DNA of 64,000 nt from DASQPR01 sp963724705 (GCA_963724705.1 CAVRVS010000007.1:669883-733882); one strand, 5' to 3'; shown: positions 44,254 through 54,800, numbered from the stretch's first letter. Notes: generated by a model from the sequence alone, not told the origin. Translations and numbers: made by a program.

Positions 44254-46581
44254 CTAATTCGGCGCCAGGCAGTAGACCGTGGATTTGTCGTTGCCCAGGT
44301 AGAGGTACGGATCGTTGGCATTGGGGCAGGCGCTCGGATCGGAGACCTTCGAGACGATCTTGAACGAGTTCGGCGCCGTACACGCCGAGCCGTTGACCTT
44401 CTCGCCGCTGTGCTGCACGCACGATCCGATCTGGTACGACGGTGCGTTCGGCCGCGACGTGTAATAGAGCGCACCAGCCGCGAGCCCGATCACGATCACG
44501 ACAATCGCCACGATTCCGGCCGTACGCGTCCGACGCCGGGGTGCCGGCGCAGGCCGGATATCGGCTGCCGGCGCAGCCCCGTCGCCGCCGACGGATCCGG
44601 GCGACGTGAACGACGAGGTGCCGGTCGGAATCCGTACGCCGTCGCCGGGCGCAAACGGACTTTCGAATCGGGCCGGGTTGTCCTGCTCCGGGACGTTCCA
44701 GTCGATGGGTGGCCGGCTCGAGCCGTACGTCTGGCCGAGCCGCGGCGCCGAGGGCGAGGTCGGGGCCTCGGGCGTCACCGCGTTGAACTCCGGACGTGGC
44801 GGGTCCGGCCACGCCGACACTGGGCGGCCGAGGGCCGTGGGCGGCATCGCGTCGTCGGCGCGGCCGCGATCCAATGCCTCACCCGGACCGCCGATTCCGG
44901 CGGCCGATCGGCGCGGCATGTCGGCCACAGCCCGGCCGGGTACGTCGCCGAACGGTCGCGGCGGTAGGTCACCGATTGATCCGGGTCGGTCGGCGACGCC
45001 GTTAGGCTCGGGCCGATCGTCGAAGCGGTTGGAGTCGGGCCGGTCATCGAGGCGATTCCGCTCGGCCCGAGGGTCGAATCCGGCCGGCGAGTCGCCGCTA
45101 TCGTCGTCCGTTGGCGCTGGCCGCGGCGAACCGTAGACCCGCGGCGTGCCGTAGACCACGCCGCCCGGTCGTGCGGGAGCAGCGTCCGGAGTGGGACCGC
45201 TGTTCGCCGGGTTGCCGTTCGCCAAGTTGCCATTGGCTGGGTTGCCACTGACCGGATTGCTACTGACCGGATTGCTACCGACCGGATTGCTACTGATCCA
45301 GCCGCCGTTAACCTGATTGTCGTTGACCCGGCGGCCATTGATCTCGTTGTCGTGATCGCCGGGGGCGCCCGGCGATGACGCTGGCGCCGCCGGCCGGGCC
45401 AGTCCGTGCCGAGCCTCGCCTGGATCGACAAATCCGTTGCGAGCCGGCTGCGGGTCAATGCCGTGGCGCGACGACACGGAGTCGTCTCCGCTGTTGGCGT
45501 CTTCGCCGCCGACATCGCGAGGCGTGCCGTAGGTCGCGGCGCCGTAGACGCCGGCGCCGTACACGCCCGGTCCGAAGGCGTTGGCCGCCGGGCCGTTCGC
45601 GCCCGGCACGCCAGCCGGGCGGCCGTTGGCGGCCGCGTCGGCTGCTGCCGCGGGCCTCGGCGGAAGACCGTTGCCGTTGGCGTCGGCCGGTCCGGGCCGG
45701 CTCGCTAGGCCGGTGCTGTTGGCGTCGGCCGGTCCCGGCTGGCTCACAACGCGATTGCTGCTGGCATCGGCGGGCGGGGGCGGCACGGGTGGCGCGCCGC
45801 CGTAGAGCGGCTGCGGTGCCGGTGACGATGTCGCGGCGGCATGTCCGTAAAGGCCGGGAGTGCGTTCGGCCGGATCCGGATCCGGAGCCGGCGCGCGGTC
45901 GCTGCTCGACTGCCAGGGCGGTGCGCCGTTGTCGTGTTGCCACGACGGCGCCTCGGCGCCCCGCTCCCACGGGCGCGCCTCGGCGCCTTGGTCCCACGAC
46001 CGCGGATTGTTGCTCTGCTGCCACGATGGCGGGTCTTGACGCTCGTCGTCCCATGACTCCGGCTGCCGATAGTCAGACTGACCCGGCACAGCCGGCCGAG
46101 CGCCGCGACGTGCATCGAACTCGTACGGCTGATCCTCGCCTTCGATCGGGCGCGGTCGCGGCGGCTGTCCGTACACCCGAGGTTGCCCCGGACTCGCGAA
46201 ATCGCGCGCGTCGGCTTGATGAGCCCGAGGTTCGGAATCCCCGACCGGAGCCGGCGACGCCGGGCGGCCGTAGGTGGTCGGGCTCGGCCGGCCGTACACC
46301 TGCCCGGCCGCGGCCGGACCGGCCTGCCCCTCGGCCGGTGGTTCAACCCGGAGACCGGGCATGCTGATCGCCGCCCGGGCCACGGCCGGCGGTGCCGCGG
46401 GTGAACCCGAGTTGGGCGCGGCCGAAGCGGACGATCCGGGCTCGGCGTCGCGCTCGGACGGCTGCGGACCGTACGCGGCGTGGTCGTCGCGCCGACGTTG
46501 CTCGCTGCTGTCGTCACCTTCCGGTGGGTAGCCGTACGACCCTGGGTACGGGCCGGGCGGGTAGTTGCCTCCGGACGTCAC
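44254..46581 (-). CDS. Proline-rich membrane protein with LppU-like C-terminal domain
   Basis: 775 residues from the GTG at 46581 (AAGGAGG 6-7 bases before it). Residues 1-680 are low-complexity and rich in Pro, Gly, Asn, Asp, Arg with repeated units: RVYG/VYGTP blocks, WERGAEAPSWQ-type pairs, a SSNPVGSNPV-like run, DRPDSNRFDDRPEPN. One membrane helix follows (GIVAIVVIVIGLAAGALYYT), then a short exported domain with four cysteines (GSCVQHSG, GSACTAP, PSACPNAN, VYCLAPN) like the LppU/SCO3897 family. The disordered part would be cytoplasmic, the small domain outside. Function unknown. Confidence 0.72.
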   Translation of the reverse strand: MTSGGNYPPGPYPGSYGYPPEGDDSSEQRRRDDHAAYGPQPSERDAEPGSSASAAPNSGSPAAPPAVARAAISMPGLRVEPPAEGQAGPAAAGQVYGRPSPTTYGRPASPAPVGDSEPRAHQADARDFASPGQPRVYGQPPRPRPIEGEDQPYEFDARRGARPAVPGQSDYRQPESWDDERQDPPSWQQSNNPRSWDQGAEARPWERGAEAPSWQHDNGAPPWQSSSDRAPAPDPDPAERTPGLYGHAAATSSPAPQPLYGGAPPVPPPPADASSNRVVSQPGPADANSTGLASRPGPADANGNGLPPRPAAAADAAANGRPAGVPGANGPAANAFGPGVYGAGVYGAATYGTPRDVGGEDANSGDDSVSSRHGIDPQPARNGFVDPGEARHGLARPAAPASSPGAPGDHDNEINGRRVNDNQVNGGWISSNPVGSNPVSSNPVSGNPANGNLANGNPANSGPTPDAAPARPGGVVYGTPRVYGSPRPAPTDDDSGDSPAGFDPRAERNRLDDRPDSNRFDDRPEPNGVADRPGSIGDLPPRPFGDVPGRAVADMPRRSAAGIGGPGEALDRGRADDAMPPTALGRPVSAWPDPPRPEFNAVTPEAPTSPSAPRLGQTYGSSRPPIDWNVPEQDNPARFESPFAPGDGVRIPTGTSSFTSPGSVGGDGAAPAADIRPAPAPRRRTRTAGIVAIVVIVIGLAAGALYYTSRPNAPSYQIGSCVQHSGEKVNGSACTAPNSFKIVSKVSDPSACPNANDPYLYLGNDKSTVYCLAPN

Positions 46582-46724
46582 GCCTGCCTCCTTCGTTCCG
46601 GCCACGGCGCGGCTCACCTGCGAATTCATCGTGAGGCGGCGCATTCCGCGGCCTCGCGCGGCTCGCCCAACCGTACCGGGCGTCGCAGTGAGCGCATAGT
46701 CCTGCCGGGGCAAAGTGACGCGAC

Positions 46725-46853
46725 TCAGGTGGCGGTCGGCGGATCCTTGGGGTCCGGAACCGGCGTCGGGTCGGTCTGGAGGGCGCGCGCGATCGCGTCC
46801 GCACGCCGCGCGGCATTGCGGCGGTTGCGGAGCCGTTCGATCAGCGTGGTCAC
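46725..46853 (-). CDS. Small hypothetical protein, basic
   Basis: 42 residues beginning VTTLIERLRNRRNAARRADA and ending in a Pro/Asp-rich tail. Actinomycetes often carry small proteins with an LIERLR(x)RR(x)AARRA start of unknown role, which is the only similarity I recognise. The GTG at 46853 has CGGAGAG about 8 bases upstream; the frame is open upstream to 46931. Confidence 0.45.
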   Translation of the reverse strand: MTTLIERLRNRRNAARRADAIARALQTDPTPVPDPKDPPTAT

Positions 46854-47036
46854 GGGCCAGACTCTCCGGAGGTCCGCGCCGATAGGGCGCGATTCGTCGT
46901 ACGTGCGATTGCGATCAACCGTAGCCAGCACGAGGCGGGAGACGCACGTGACGTTACGATCCGAAGCGTTCTCGTTATCCGATGGTGACTCAGGTGTCCA
47001 TCCGGGAAACGCGCAGTCCAGTCGCTGACATGCGTA

Positions 47037-47067
47037 CGGCCCCGCCCGGCAATGCCGAGCGGGGCCG
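47037..47067 (-). terminator. Terminator of the 2-oxoacid dehydrogenase operon
   Basis: CGGCCCCGC-C-CGGCA, one-base loop, TGCCG-A-GCGGGGCCG: 14 paired bases with one mismatch, 16 bp beyond the E2 stop codon. Confidence 0.7.
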
Positions 47068-47082
47068 CGAGAGCAGACCGGA

Positions 47083-48507
47083 TCAACCCCAGGCGAGCAG
47101 CGTTGCCTCCGGATCGGTGAGGAAGTCGCTCACGTCACGCATGAACTTCGAGCCCAGCTCGCCGTCGATGATCCGATGGTCGAACGACAGGCCGAGCGTG
47201 GTGACCTGGCGCACCTTGATCTTGCCCTTGTGCACCCACGGCCGTTCGCGTACGGCACCGAACGCGAGAATCGCCGCCTCGCCCGGCGGCAGGATCGGCG
47301 TGCCGGTGTCGACGCCGAACACGCCGACGTTCGTGATGCTGAACGTGCCACCGCTCATGTCGGCCGGCGGCGTCTTGCCGGTCTTCGCGGTCTGCACAAG
47401 GGCAGTCATTTCGTCGGCCAGCTCACGCAGCGACAATCGGCCGGCGTCCTTGATGTTCGGCACGATCAGACCACGCTCGGTGGCTGCGGCGATGCCGAGA
47501 TTCACGTACTGCTTGACGACGATCTCGTTCGTCCCGGCCGACCAGGTGGAGTTCATCATCGGATACCGCCCGATGGCCATCAACGCAGCCTTCGCGACCA
47601 GCAGTAGCGGTGACACACGCACGTCACGCCACTCGCGCTGCGCCTTCAGCCGATCGAGCACGCGCATCGACCGCGTCACGTCGACCGTGTTGAACATCGT
47701 GACGTGCGGCGCGGTGAACGCACTCGCGACCATGTTCTCCGCGGTCAGCTTGCGTACACCCTTGACCGGGATGCGCTGCTCACGATCCGCGCCGAACGAC
47801 GGCGCCGCGACGGACGGGCGTCCGGTCGAGGCCGGAGCCTCCGCTTCGGTTGCCGTCGCCGCGTGCACGTCCTCGCGGGTGATCGAGCCCTGCGGCCCGG
47901 TTCCGACCAGCGAGTAGAGATCGACGCCGAGGTCGCGGGCCAGCTTGCGGACGGGTGGCTTGGCTAATGCCGTACCCCCATTGGCCGAAGTGGACGGTGC
48001 CGTGACGGCCGGCTCGGGCGCGACCGGCTCGGGCGCCGGCTCGACCTCGGGAGCAACCGGCGTCGCGGTGGCCGAGGCCCGGGGGCGGCGCTTGGCCACC
48101 GCCGTTTTCGGGCCATAACCGACCAATACGGCGGTACGGCCACCCGGCGCCGGGCCACCGATCAGGCCCGGCTCGACCGCGCCCTCGGCCGGTGCGATCT
48201 CGACCGCGGCCAACGACTCCGCCGACGGTTCCGGGGTGCCGTCGGGCAGATCGCCCGCCGTCGGGTCGGTGTCGATCGCGATGATCGGCGCGCCGACCTC
48301 GACCGTGGTGCCGGCATCGTAGAAGATCTTGGTGACCTTGCCGGCCCACTTCGCCGGGATCTCCACGGCCGCCTTAGCCGTCTCGACCTCGACGATCGGC
48401 TGGTTCTGCGTGATCGTGTCACCGACATCGACCAGCCACTGCAGGATCTCGCCCTCGGTGAGTCCCTCGCCGAGGTCGGGCAGATTGAATTCCTTGACTC
48501 TGGACAC
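47083..48507 (-). CDS. bkdC: Dihydrolipoamide acyltransferase (E2) of a 2-oxoacid dehydrogenase complex
   Basis: 474 residues. N-terminal lipoyl domain (1-78) with Lys45 in EVETAKAAVEIP; Ala/Pro/Glu-rich linker; peripheral-subunit-binding domain VRKLARDLGVDLYSLVGTG then GSITREDVHA; acyltransferase domain with the catalytic LSFDHRIIDGELGSKFM (HxxxDG). It transfers the acyl group from E1 to CoA. A single lipoyl domain and the pairing with separate E1 alpha and beta subunits fit the branched-chain type; a pyruvate or acetoin substrate cannot be excluded. It follows the E1 beta gene by 12 bp. No E3 gene is in the operon. Confidence 0.88.
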   Translation of the reverse strand: MSRVKEFNLPDLGEGLTEGEILQWLVDVGDTITQNQPIVEVETAKAAVEIPAKWAGKVTKIFYDAGTTVEVGAPIIAIDTDPTAGDLPDGTPEPSAESLAAVEIAPAEGAVEPGLIGGPAPGGRTAVLVGYGPKTAVAKRRPRASATATPVAPEVEPAPEPVAPEPAVTAPSTSANGGTALAKPPVRKLARDLGVDLYSLVGTGPQGSITREDVHAATATEAEAPASTGRPSVAAPSFGADREQRIPVKGVRKLTAENMVASAFTAPHVTMFNTVDVTRSMRVLDRLKAQREWRDVRVSPLLLVAKAALMAIGRYPMMNSTWSAGTNEIVVKQYVNLGIAAATERGLIVPNIKDAGRLSLRELADEMTALVQTAKTGKTPPADMSGGTFSITNVGVFGVDTGTPILPPGEAAILAFGAVRERPWVHKGKIKVRQVTTLGLSFDHRIIDGELGSKFMRDVSDFLTDPEATLLAWG

Positions 48508-48519
48508 GCGCCGGACCTC

Positions 48520-49509
48520 CTAGAAACCGAACGAGCGGTCGACGGCGTCGAGCACTCGATCGAGGTCGGGCAGGAAGTCTTCTTCCAGACGCGAGGCCGG
48601 GTAGGGCGTGTCGAAGCCGGTAACCCGCAGCACCGGTGCCTCGAGCGAGTAGAAGCACCGCTCGGTCACTCGTGCCGCGATCTCGGCGCCCACGCCGATG
48701 TTGCTCGGCGCTTCGTGTACGACGATCAGCCGGCCCGTCTTGCGGACCGAGTCGTAGACCGGATCCATGTCGAGCGGCGAGATCGAACGTAGGTCGATGA
48801 CCTCCAGCGACCGGCCGTCCTCCTCGGCCGCCGTGGCGGCGTCCATCGCGACGCGGACCATCGGGCCGTACGCCACGATCGTCGCGTCGTCGCCCGTACG
48901 CAGCAGCCTCGCGTCGTGCAGCGGGATCTGGTCAGCCAGCGACGAGGACGTGTCGACGTCGCCCTTCTCCCAGTAGCGGCGCTTCGGCTCCAGGAAAACG
49001 ATCGGGTCGTCGGACGCGATGGCCTGCTGGATCATCCAGTGCGCGTCGTTCGGGTTCGAGCACGACACGACCTTGAGACCGGCCGTGTGCGCGAAGTACG
49101 CCTCCGGCGACTCCGAGTGGTGCTCGACCGCGCCGATGCCGCCGCCGAACGGTATGCGGATCACCATCGGGATCCGGACCTTGCCCTGCGACCGGTAGTG
49201 CATCTTGGCGACCTGGCAGACGATCTGGTCGTACGCCGGGTAAACGAAGCCGTCGAACTGGATCTCGCAGACCGGGCGGTAGCCACGGATCGCGAGCCCG
49301 ACCGCGGTGCCGACGATGCCGGCCTCGGCCAGCGGCGTGTCGATCACGCGGTCCTCGCCGAAGTCCTTCTGCAGGCCGTCGGTGATGCGGAAGACACCGC
49401 CGAGCTTGCCGATGTCCTCGCCCATCAGGACGACCTTGGGGTCGGCCTCCATGGCCTTGCGCAAGCCGGTATTGAGTGCCTTGCCGATGGTGAGCGTCTC
49501 GGTGGCCAT
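48520..49509 (-). CDS. bkdB: 2-oxoacid dehydrogenase E1 component beta subunit
   Basis: 329 residues of the transketolase-central plus C-terminal type. KVVLMGEDIGKLGGVFRITD near 25-44 (ThDP-contacting Glu of GEDI), RVIDTPLAEAGIVGTAVGLA, PEAYFAHTAGLKVVSCSNP and the C-terminal GRLIVVHEAPSNIGVGAEIA. With E1 alpha it decarboxylates the 2-oxoacid on thiamine diphosphate and acylates the lipoyl arm of E2. Its ATG overlaps the E1 alpha stop (TGATG), so expression is coupled. Confidence 0.9.
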   Translation of the reverse strand: MATETLTIGKALNTGLRKAMEADPKVVLMGEDIGKLGGVFRITDGLQKDFGEDRVIDTPLAEAGIVGTAVGLAIRGYRPVCEIQFDGFVYPAYDQIVCQVAKMHYRSQGKVRIPMVIRIPFGGGIGAVEHHSESPEAYFAHTAGLKVVSCSNPNDAHWMIQQAIASDDPIVFLEPKRRYWEKGDVDTSSSLADQIPLHDARLLRTGDDATIVAYGPMVRVAMDAATAAEEDGRSLEVIDLRSISPLDMDPVYDSVRKTGRLIVVHEAPSNIGVGAEIAARVTERCFYSLEAPVLRVTGFDTPYPASRLEEDFLPDLDRVLDAVDRSFGF

Positions 49510-50645
49510 CAGTGCGCCTCCCCAGCAAACGAATCCAGGTAGCGGGAGAACTCCTCGCGCTGCTCGTCGAGCAGCGGCGATCCGTTCGGGTAGACGTTGT
49601 CGAACATCTGCACCGGCTTGGGATCCGGCAGGCTCAGCACGCGCTCGCGCAGGTGGGTGGCCTGCTGCGCCGCGTCGGCGTCGACCTCATCGAAGAAGGT
49701 GTCGTCGGCGATCTCGTGCTTGGCGAGGAACGTCCGGACCCGCATGATCGGGTCGCGGGCCTTCCACGACTCGAGTTCGCCGGCGATGCGGTAGCGCGTC
49801 GGGTCGTCCGAGGTCGTGTGCGCGCCCATCCGGTAGGTGTAGGCCTCGATGAGCGTCGGTCCGTTGCCGTGGCGCGCGTTGTCCAGCGCCGACCGGGTGA
49901 CCGCATAGGTCGCGAGCACGTCATTGCCGTCGACCCGTACGCCCGGGAAGCCGAAGCCGGCGGCCCGGTGGTAGAGCGGCACGCGGGTCTGGCGCTCGAG
50001 CGGCTCGGAGATGGCGTACTGGTTGTTCTGGCAGAAGAAGACGAGCGGTGCGTTGAAGACGCCGGCCCAGACGAAGGCCTCGTTCACGTCGCCCTGCGAG
50101 GTGGCGCCGTCGCCGAAGTAGGCGATCACCGCCTCGCCGTCGTCGCCGCCGACCTTGCCGTCCATGTTGATGCCCATGGCGTAGCCGGTCGCGTGCAGCG
50201 TCTGGGCGCCGATGACGATCGTGTACATGTTGAACTTGAACTCGTTGGGGTCCCAGCCGCCCTGGTCGACGCCGCGGAACAAGCCCAGCGGCATGATCGG
50301 GTCGATGCCGCGGCAGTAGAGAACGCCATGCTCGCGGTAGGTGGGGAACGCCATGTCCTGGGTACGCAGCGCGCGGCCGGAACCGACCTGAGCGGCTTCC
50401 TGGCCGAGCAGACTCGCCCAGATGCCCAGCTCGCCCTGGCGCTGCAGCGCGGTTGATTCGGCGTCCAGCCGACGTACGACGACGAGATCGCGATACAGGT
50501 CGCGGTATTCCTCGTCGCTGAAATCGACCGAATAGTCGGGGTGTTCGACACGTTCCCCATCGGGGGTGAGCAGCTGCACGAACTCCGGCTCGGCGACGGC
50601 GAGATCGCCGTCGTCCCGGGTTCGGGCTTCGTTGCCCTTGGCCAT
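49509..50645 (-). CDS. bkdA: 2-oxoacid dehydrogenase E1 component alpha subunit
   Basis: 378 residues. RQGELGIWASLLGQEAAQVG near 75-94 as in branched-chain E1 alpha, the ThDP motif GDGATSQGDVNEAFVWAG ending in CQNNQYAIS (GDG...NN), and the phosphorylation-loop-like YRMGAHTTSDDPTRYR. The ATG at 50645 has AGGGAGA upstream; the frame is open to 50873 but that extension is low-complexity. First gene of the operon E1 alpha, E1 beta, E2. A 353-bp leader (50646-50998) with repeated ATCCATTC elements lies before it. Confidence 0.9.
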   Translation of the reverse strand: MAKGNEARTRDDGDLAVAEPEFVQLLTPDGERVEHPDYSVDFSDEEYRDLYRDLVVVRRLDAESTALQRQGELGIWASLLGQEAAQVGSGRALRTQDMAFPTYREHGVLYCRGIDPIMPLGLFRGVDQGGWDPNEFKFNMYTIVIGAQTLHATGYAMGINMDGKVGGDDGEAVIAYFGDGATSQGDVNEAFVWAGVFNAPLVFFCQNNQYAISEPLERQTRVPLYHRAAGFGFPGVRVDGNDVLATYAVTRSALDNARHGNGPTLIEAYTYRMGAHTTSDDPTRYRIAGELESWKARDPIMRVRTFLAKHEIADDTFFDEVDADAAQQATHLRERVLSLPDPKPVQMFDNVYPNGSPLLDEQREEFSRYLDSFAGEAH

Positions 50646-50924
50646 CGTCTCTCCCTGTCGTGTGCCTCGGCAGCGGGGTGACCCTGCCGGGGCGCGGCGT
50701 TGTGCGGACCGCGCTCGCCTGGTCGGCGCTCGTGCGCGGAGGAGTCGGGCATCGCAACCTGCGACGCCGTATCCGGGGAGCGGTGGCATCGGGGCTGCCC
50801 AACCGCAGGGTAAGCGGCGCAGCGGCCCCGTCGCCGCCGGCTCAAGCATCTCAGAACTAGGCCGGACGGCCACAGTCCGGTCCGGTTATTTCTGCCCGGC
50901 CGGCCGCCGGTTGAATCCTCCATG

Positions 50925-50983
50925 ATCCATTCTGGCGGACGATTGCCGTCGTGATTTCGCCGCAATCATCCATTCCGGTGGAT
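50925..50983. promoter_or_regulatory. Repeated operator-like element upstream of the dehydrogenase operon
   Basis: ATCCATTCTGGCGGA (50925-50939) and ATCCATTCCGGTGGA (50968-50982) differ at two positions and are 43 bp apart; the second forms the palindrome ATCCA-TTCCGG-TGGAT. They are in the 353-bp gap before the E1 alpha start, which otherwise holds only a CCGGAC/GTCCGG hairpin at 50862-50880. An Lrp- or TetR-type regulator is possible. Confidence 0.4.
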
Positions 50984-50998
50984 CATCGGAGCGCTCGC

Positions 50999-51763
50999 CT
51001 ACGGATCAACGGTCGGCTTGGTCGGGCAACCGTGTTGGTGGTGCCAGGCGGTGATTTCCGCGACCGGCGACTTATCGCCGCCCTTGCGCCAGGAGTCGAG
51101 ATAGGGCCACGGCCAGATCACGCCGCGCTGGTTCCACCAGTCACCGGTGCCCGCGCAGATCGGTGACAAGCCGAAGTGCAGATGGCACGCGCTCGCGTCG
51201 CCGGTCTCGCCCACCTTGCCGAGCGGTTGGCCGGCGCGGACCCGGACACCCGGCCGGATGTTGGAGTTGATCGCTTCGAAGTGGGAGCCGTAATAGCGGA
51301 CGCCGTCGTCGCCCCGGATCGACACCGAGAGCCCACCCCGCGTCGGCCCCGCGTCGACCGAGCGCTTCCATTTGTCGACCCGGCTCACCTCGAGGACGAT
51401 GCCGCTGGTCGCGGCGACGACCTTGGACCCGCATGGCGCGAGGATGTCGGTGGCCGGGTAGTCGTGATGTACGTGGCCGTAGCTGTAGTGGCCGATGACT
51501 GGGAAGACAAACACGCCCGGCGTACCGGCGGCCGGGCTGCGCGACGGTGCCGGACTGCGCGACGGCGCGGGCGCGGCGCGGTTGGCGTTCGGAGTGTCGA
51601 CCGGGGTGGGAGAACTGGTCGATCCCAGCGGCGCCGATAGCAACGACGGCGCGGCCCCGGCCGGTGGCGCCGTCGCGGTGCCGCAACCGGCGACCGCAAA
51701 GACAGCAACGATCAGGGCAGCTGCGATCGTTGAGGTCGTCGCACGGCGTCGGGTCGAAGACAT
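50999..51763 (-). CDS. M23 family metallopeptidase, lipoprotein
   Basis: 254 residues. Signal peptide with lipobox AVAGC (Cys27), Ser/Pro linker to about 85, then a LytM domain: GHVHHDYPATDIL gives the first zinc His and Asp (HxxxD type), and ACHLHFGLSP the HxH. GVRVRAGQPLGKVGETGDAS is the conserved hairpin. All catalytic residues are present, so it is probably an active peptidoglycan endopeptidase anchored outside the membrane. It is 73 bp from the GTPase gene on the same strand. Confidence 0.9.
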   Translation of the reverse strand: MSSTRRRATTSTIAAALIVAVFAVAGCGTATAPPAGAAPSLLSAPLGSTSSPTPVDTPNANRAAPAPSRSPAPSRSPAAGTPGVFVFPVIGHYSYGHVHHDYPATDILAPCGSKVVAATSGIVLEVSRVDKWKRSVDAGPTRGGLSVSIRGDDGVRYYGSHFEAINSNIRPGVRVRAGQPLGKVGETGDASACHLHFGLSPICAGTGDWWNQRGVIWPWPYLDSWRKGGDKSPVAEITAWHHQHGCPTKPTVDP

Positions 51764-51836
51764 CGCGGGAACGCTACCAGGCCGAGCTTTGACGGCGCGG
51801 AACGACTACGCAGCGTGCCGAATCCCGTTCGGAGCC

Positions 51837-54800
51837 CTACCGAGCGGCGTCCAGCAATGCCGATCGCGCGTCGGCATAGTCGTGCAGCACAATCCGTACG
51901 GGCTCGATGACGTACGCGGTCGACACCTCGACGATTTGCGTACGCAGCCGTCGCGCGGCCCGGGCTCGGGCCCGCCGAGCGCCGAGCGCGATCAGGGGCT
52001 TGACGAGCAGCGCCAGCAGGATTCCGGCGAGCACACCGCCGACGAGTACGAGCGTCGCGAGCGGTACGCGGCCCACGTGCAGCACGTCGTACGTCGGGAG
52101 ACCCAGCGCGATGAGCCCGACGCGGGCGAGCAGCCAGACGACACCGACAAGCGCGGCGACTGTAACTAGCCACTGCAGAGCGTTGACCGCCCGCCACCAG
52201 AACGGCTTGCGATCGATACCAAGATCGGTGCCGACGACGGCCCGATCGAGCGCGTCGCCGAGGTCGGCACTGCGGGACCGGGCCGCAGCCGCTACCGCGG
52301 CCGCCCAGGGAGCCGGCAGATCGTGACCGGCGCGCTCGCCGACGGCCCGGATGGCAAGCGTGGCCGTGGACCGCTCGGCGGGGTTGGGGCCGGGCAACGA
52401 CGACGCGCTCGCCGCCGCTGCATTCGCCCGACCCAGGCGCAGGCGGGCCAGCGGGTCGGCTTTGAGGTGTCGCACCCACCGGGTCAGCGGCCAGCCCATG
52501 GACTTGCCGGCCCGGAAGCGGTAGGCCCGGGCGGTGGCCTCGGTGACGGCCGGTACGCCGGCGCTGACCGCGAGCGCATCGGACAGGTCCCGGGTCACGC
52601 CACGGTCGAGCGTGTCGGCGCCGATCGCCGGCCCCACGAGCGGCTTCAGATCGTCGACCGCCCCGTCCACGTCCGCGCTGAGGCGGCGCAGCGCCGCGAC
52701 CCGTTCCGCGACGGCGTGTTCCAACGCGCCGCGCAACTCGACGATGCCCGGGCGCGGACCGGTCGCGGATGTGGCCAGCAGCGGCACCCGGCCAAGGCCG
52801 TCCGCGCCGAGCAGGCGGCGCAGATCGGTCAGGCACCGTGTGACATCGGCATCGGGCAACCGATCGGCCTGATTCAGGACGACGACCATATTCGGCGCCT
52901 GCCGGTGGAACATCTGCAGGTACTGCTCATGGATCACCTGGTCGGCGTACTTCTGTGGATCGGTGACCCAGACGACGAGGTCGACCAGGCCCAGTAGCCG
53001 GTCGACCTCGGTCCGGTGCGCGGCCTCGATCGAGTCGAAGTCGGGCAGGTCGAGCAGGACCAGACCGCGCAGTGTCGCCTGGTCGTCGGCGTCGAGCGCA
53101 CTCTCCCGCGCGAAGCGCTGCGGCTTCGGGACCTCGAGCCAGTCGAGCAGGTCCGCGGTGCCCTCCGCCTGCCACACGCACGCGTGCGCGACGCCGGTGG
53201 TCGGGCGGCGGAAGCCGACGGTCGACAGCTCCAGGCCGGCAAGCGCGTTGAAGAGGCTGGACTTGCCGCTGCCGGTGGCGCCCGCGAGTGCCACGACGGT
53301 GTGATCGCGGGATAGCGCCAGCCGGTCGCCGGCTTGTGCGATCACCGCCTCGGCCGGCCGGAGCCGATCCGCCGGCAGGTGCGATCGGGACGCTCTCGTG
53401 AAGCGTCCCAACGCGTCGATGCGCGCGATCAGCGTGTCCGCGTCCACGCCGGGTTCGCCGCGGAGCAGGACGTCCCGGAGCCGTCCGGTCATGCTCATCG
53501 GCGCGCTCCCGACCGGGCCGAGCTGCGCGATCGCGTGCGAGCTGCGGCGCAGGCGTTCGGGCAAGGTCGGATCGAGCGAGATCGCCGCGCGCACGTCACC
53601 GAATCGAGCGGCTTCGACTTCAAGCAGCGCGCGTACGCGGAGCAACAGGTCGTCGCGAGCGTTGCGGGCAAGGCGGCGCAGCGCCTCGTCGCCGAACACC
53701 GCTTCGAGCAACTTTTGCGCCGCCAACGTCGTGCCGCCGGCGACCGCGATCTCGGCGCCGGTCGGGATGAAGGCGGTCGAGGCGAACACGGCGATCATGA
53801 CCAGAAGACCGGTGGCGTTGACCGAATATGCGGTGATGCGGGCCCGACGACGCTTCTGCGCGCCCTCGTGAGCGACGAGATCGAGGACGCCGCGCTGCCA
53901 TTCGCGGACGAGTCGTTCGCATCGCTCGCGGAGATCGGGCCGTGGCCGTGCGAGCGTCGGCGTCGCGAGGGACGCCCCGGCGGCGGTCGCGGCCCAGGCT
54001 GCCGCGGCGCGTTCACCAGCCTCGGTGGCCTGCGCCTCGATGAGCGTTGCGACGCCGGACGTGAGGGCATCCTGGAGATGCCGCCCGGGCGGCGGTCGGC
54101 CGGTGACACCAGTGATCACCCGATCCCGCAGCCGACCGATGCTCGCCTGGAGCGCGCGCATCAGGTCACCCGTACCGACGAATTCCTGCCAGCGTGCGAG
54201 CACCTCACCGCGCAGCAACGCGCCGTCGGCGAGCGCCTCGGCAATTTCATCGTCGGCCTCGGCGTACGCCTTCGTGACCGTCTCGTCGAGCACGTCCCAG
54301 GCCCGGCCCTGTTCCTCGGCCGCGAGCGCGAGCGTGTCGAGGTCGCTCACCAGCGAGCGGATCGCACCGTCGAGGGTGGTGCGGATGACCTCGGAGCGGG
54401 CGGCGACGTCGCCCGCGAGGCGATCGAGGTAGCCGCGCAGCGGCGCGACGAGCAACTCCGGGATCAGGCCCGATCCGCCGAGTTCGACCTCGGGAAGGAT
54501 GAACAACTCGACCTCGCCCAGCCGTTGGGCGGCGAGCATCTCGCGCAGGTGGGCGGCGACTTCCTCGTCCGCGCCGAGCGGTACGCGATCGAGCACCAGC
54601 GATAGCACCGTCCCGCGGTCCCGAGCCGTACGGAGAACCTGCCACGGCACCGCGTCGGCATATCGTGCCGCGGTCGTAACGAACAGCCACAGGTCAGCGG
54701 CGGCGAGGAGTTGGGCGGCGAGTTCCCGGTTCTCGTCCACCACCGAGTCGATGTCGGGTGCGTCCAGCAGCGCGAGACCCGGTGCCAGACCCGGCGCCGC

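Noticed and set aside
45208..45320. Repeated GGATTGCTACTGACC-like text as an independent DNA repeat
   Set aside because: It encodes the SNPV repeats of the proline-rich protein in frame, so it is part of that coding sequence.
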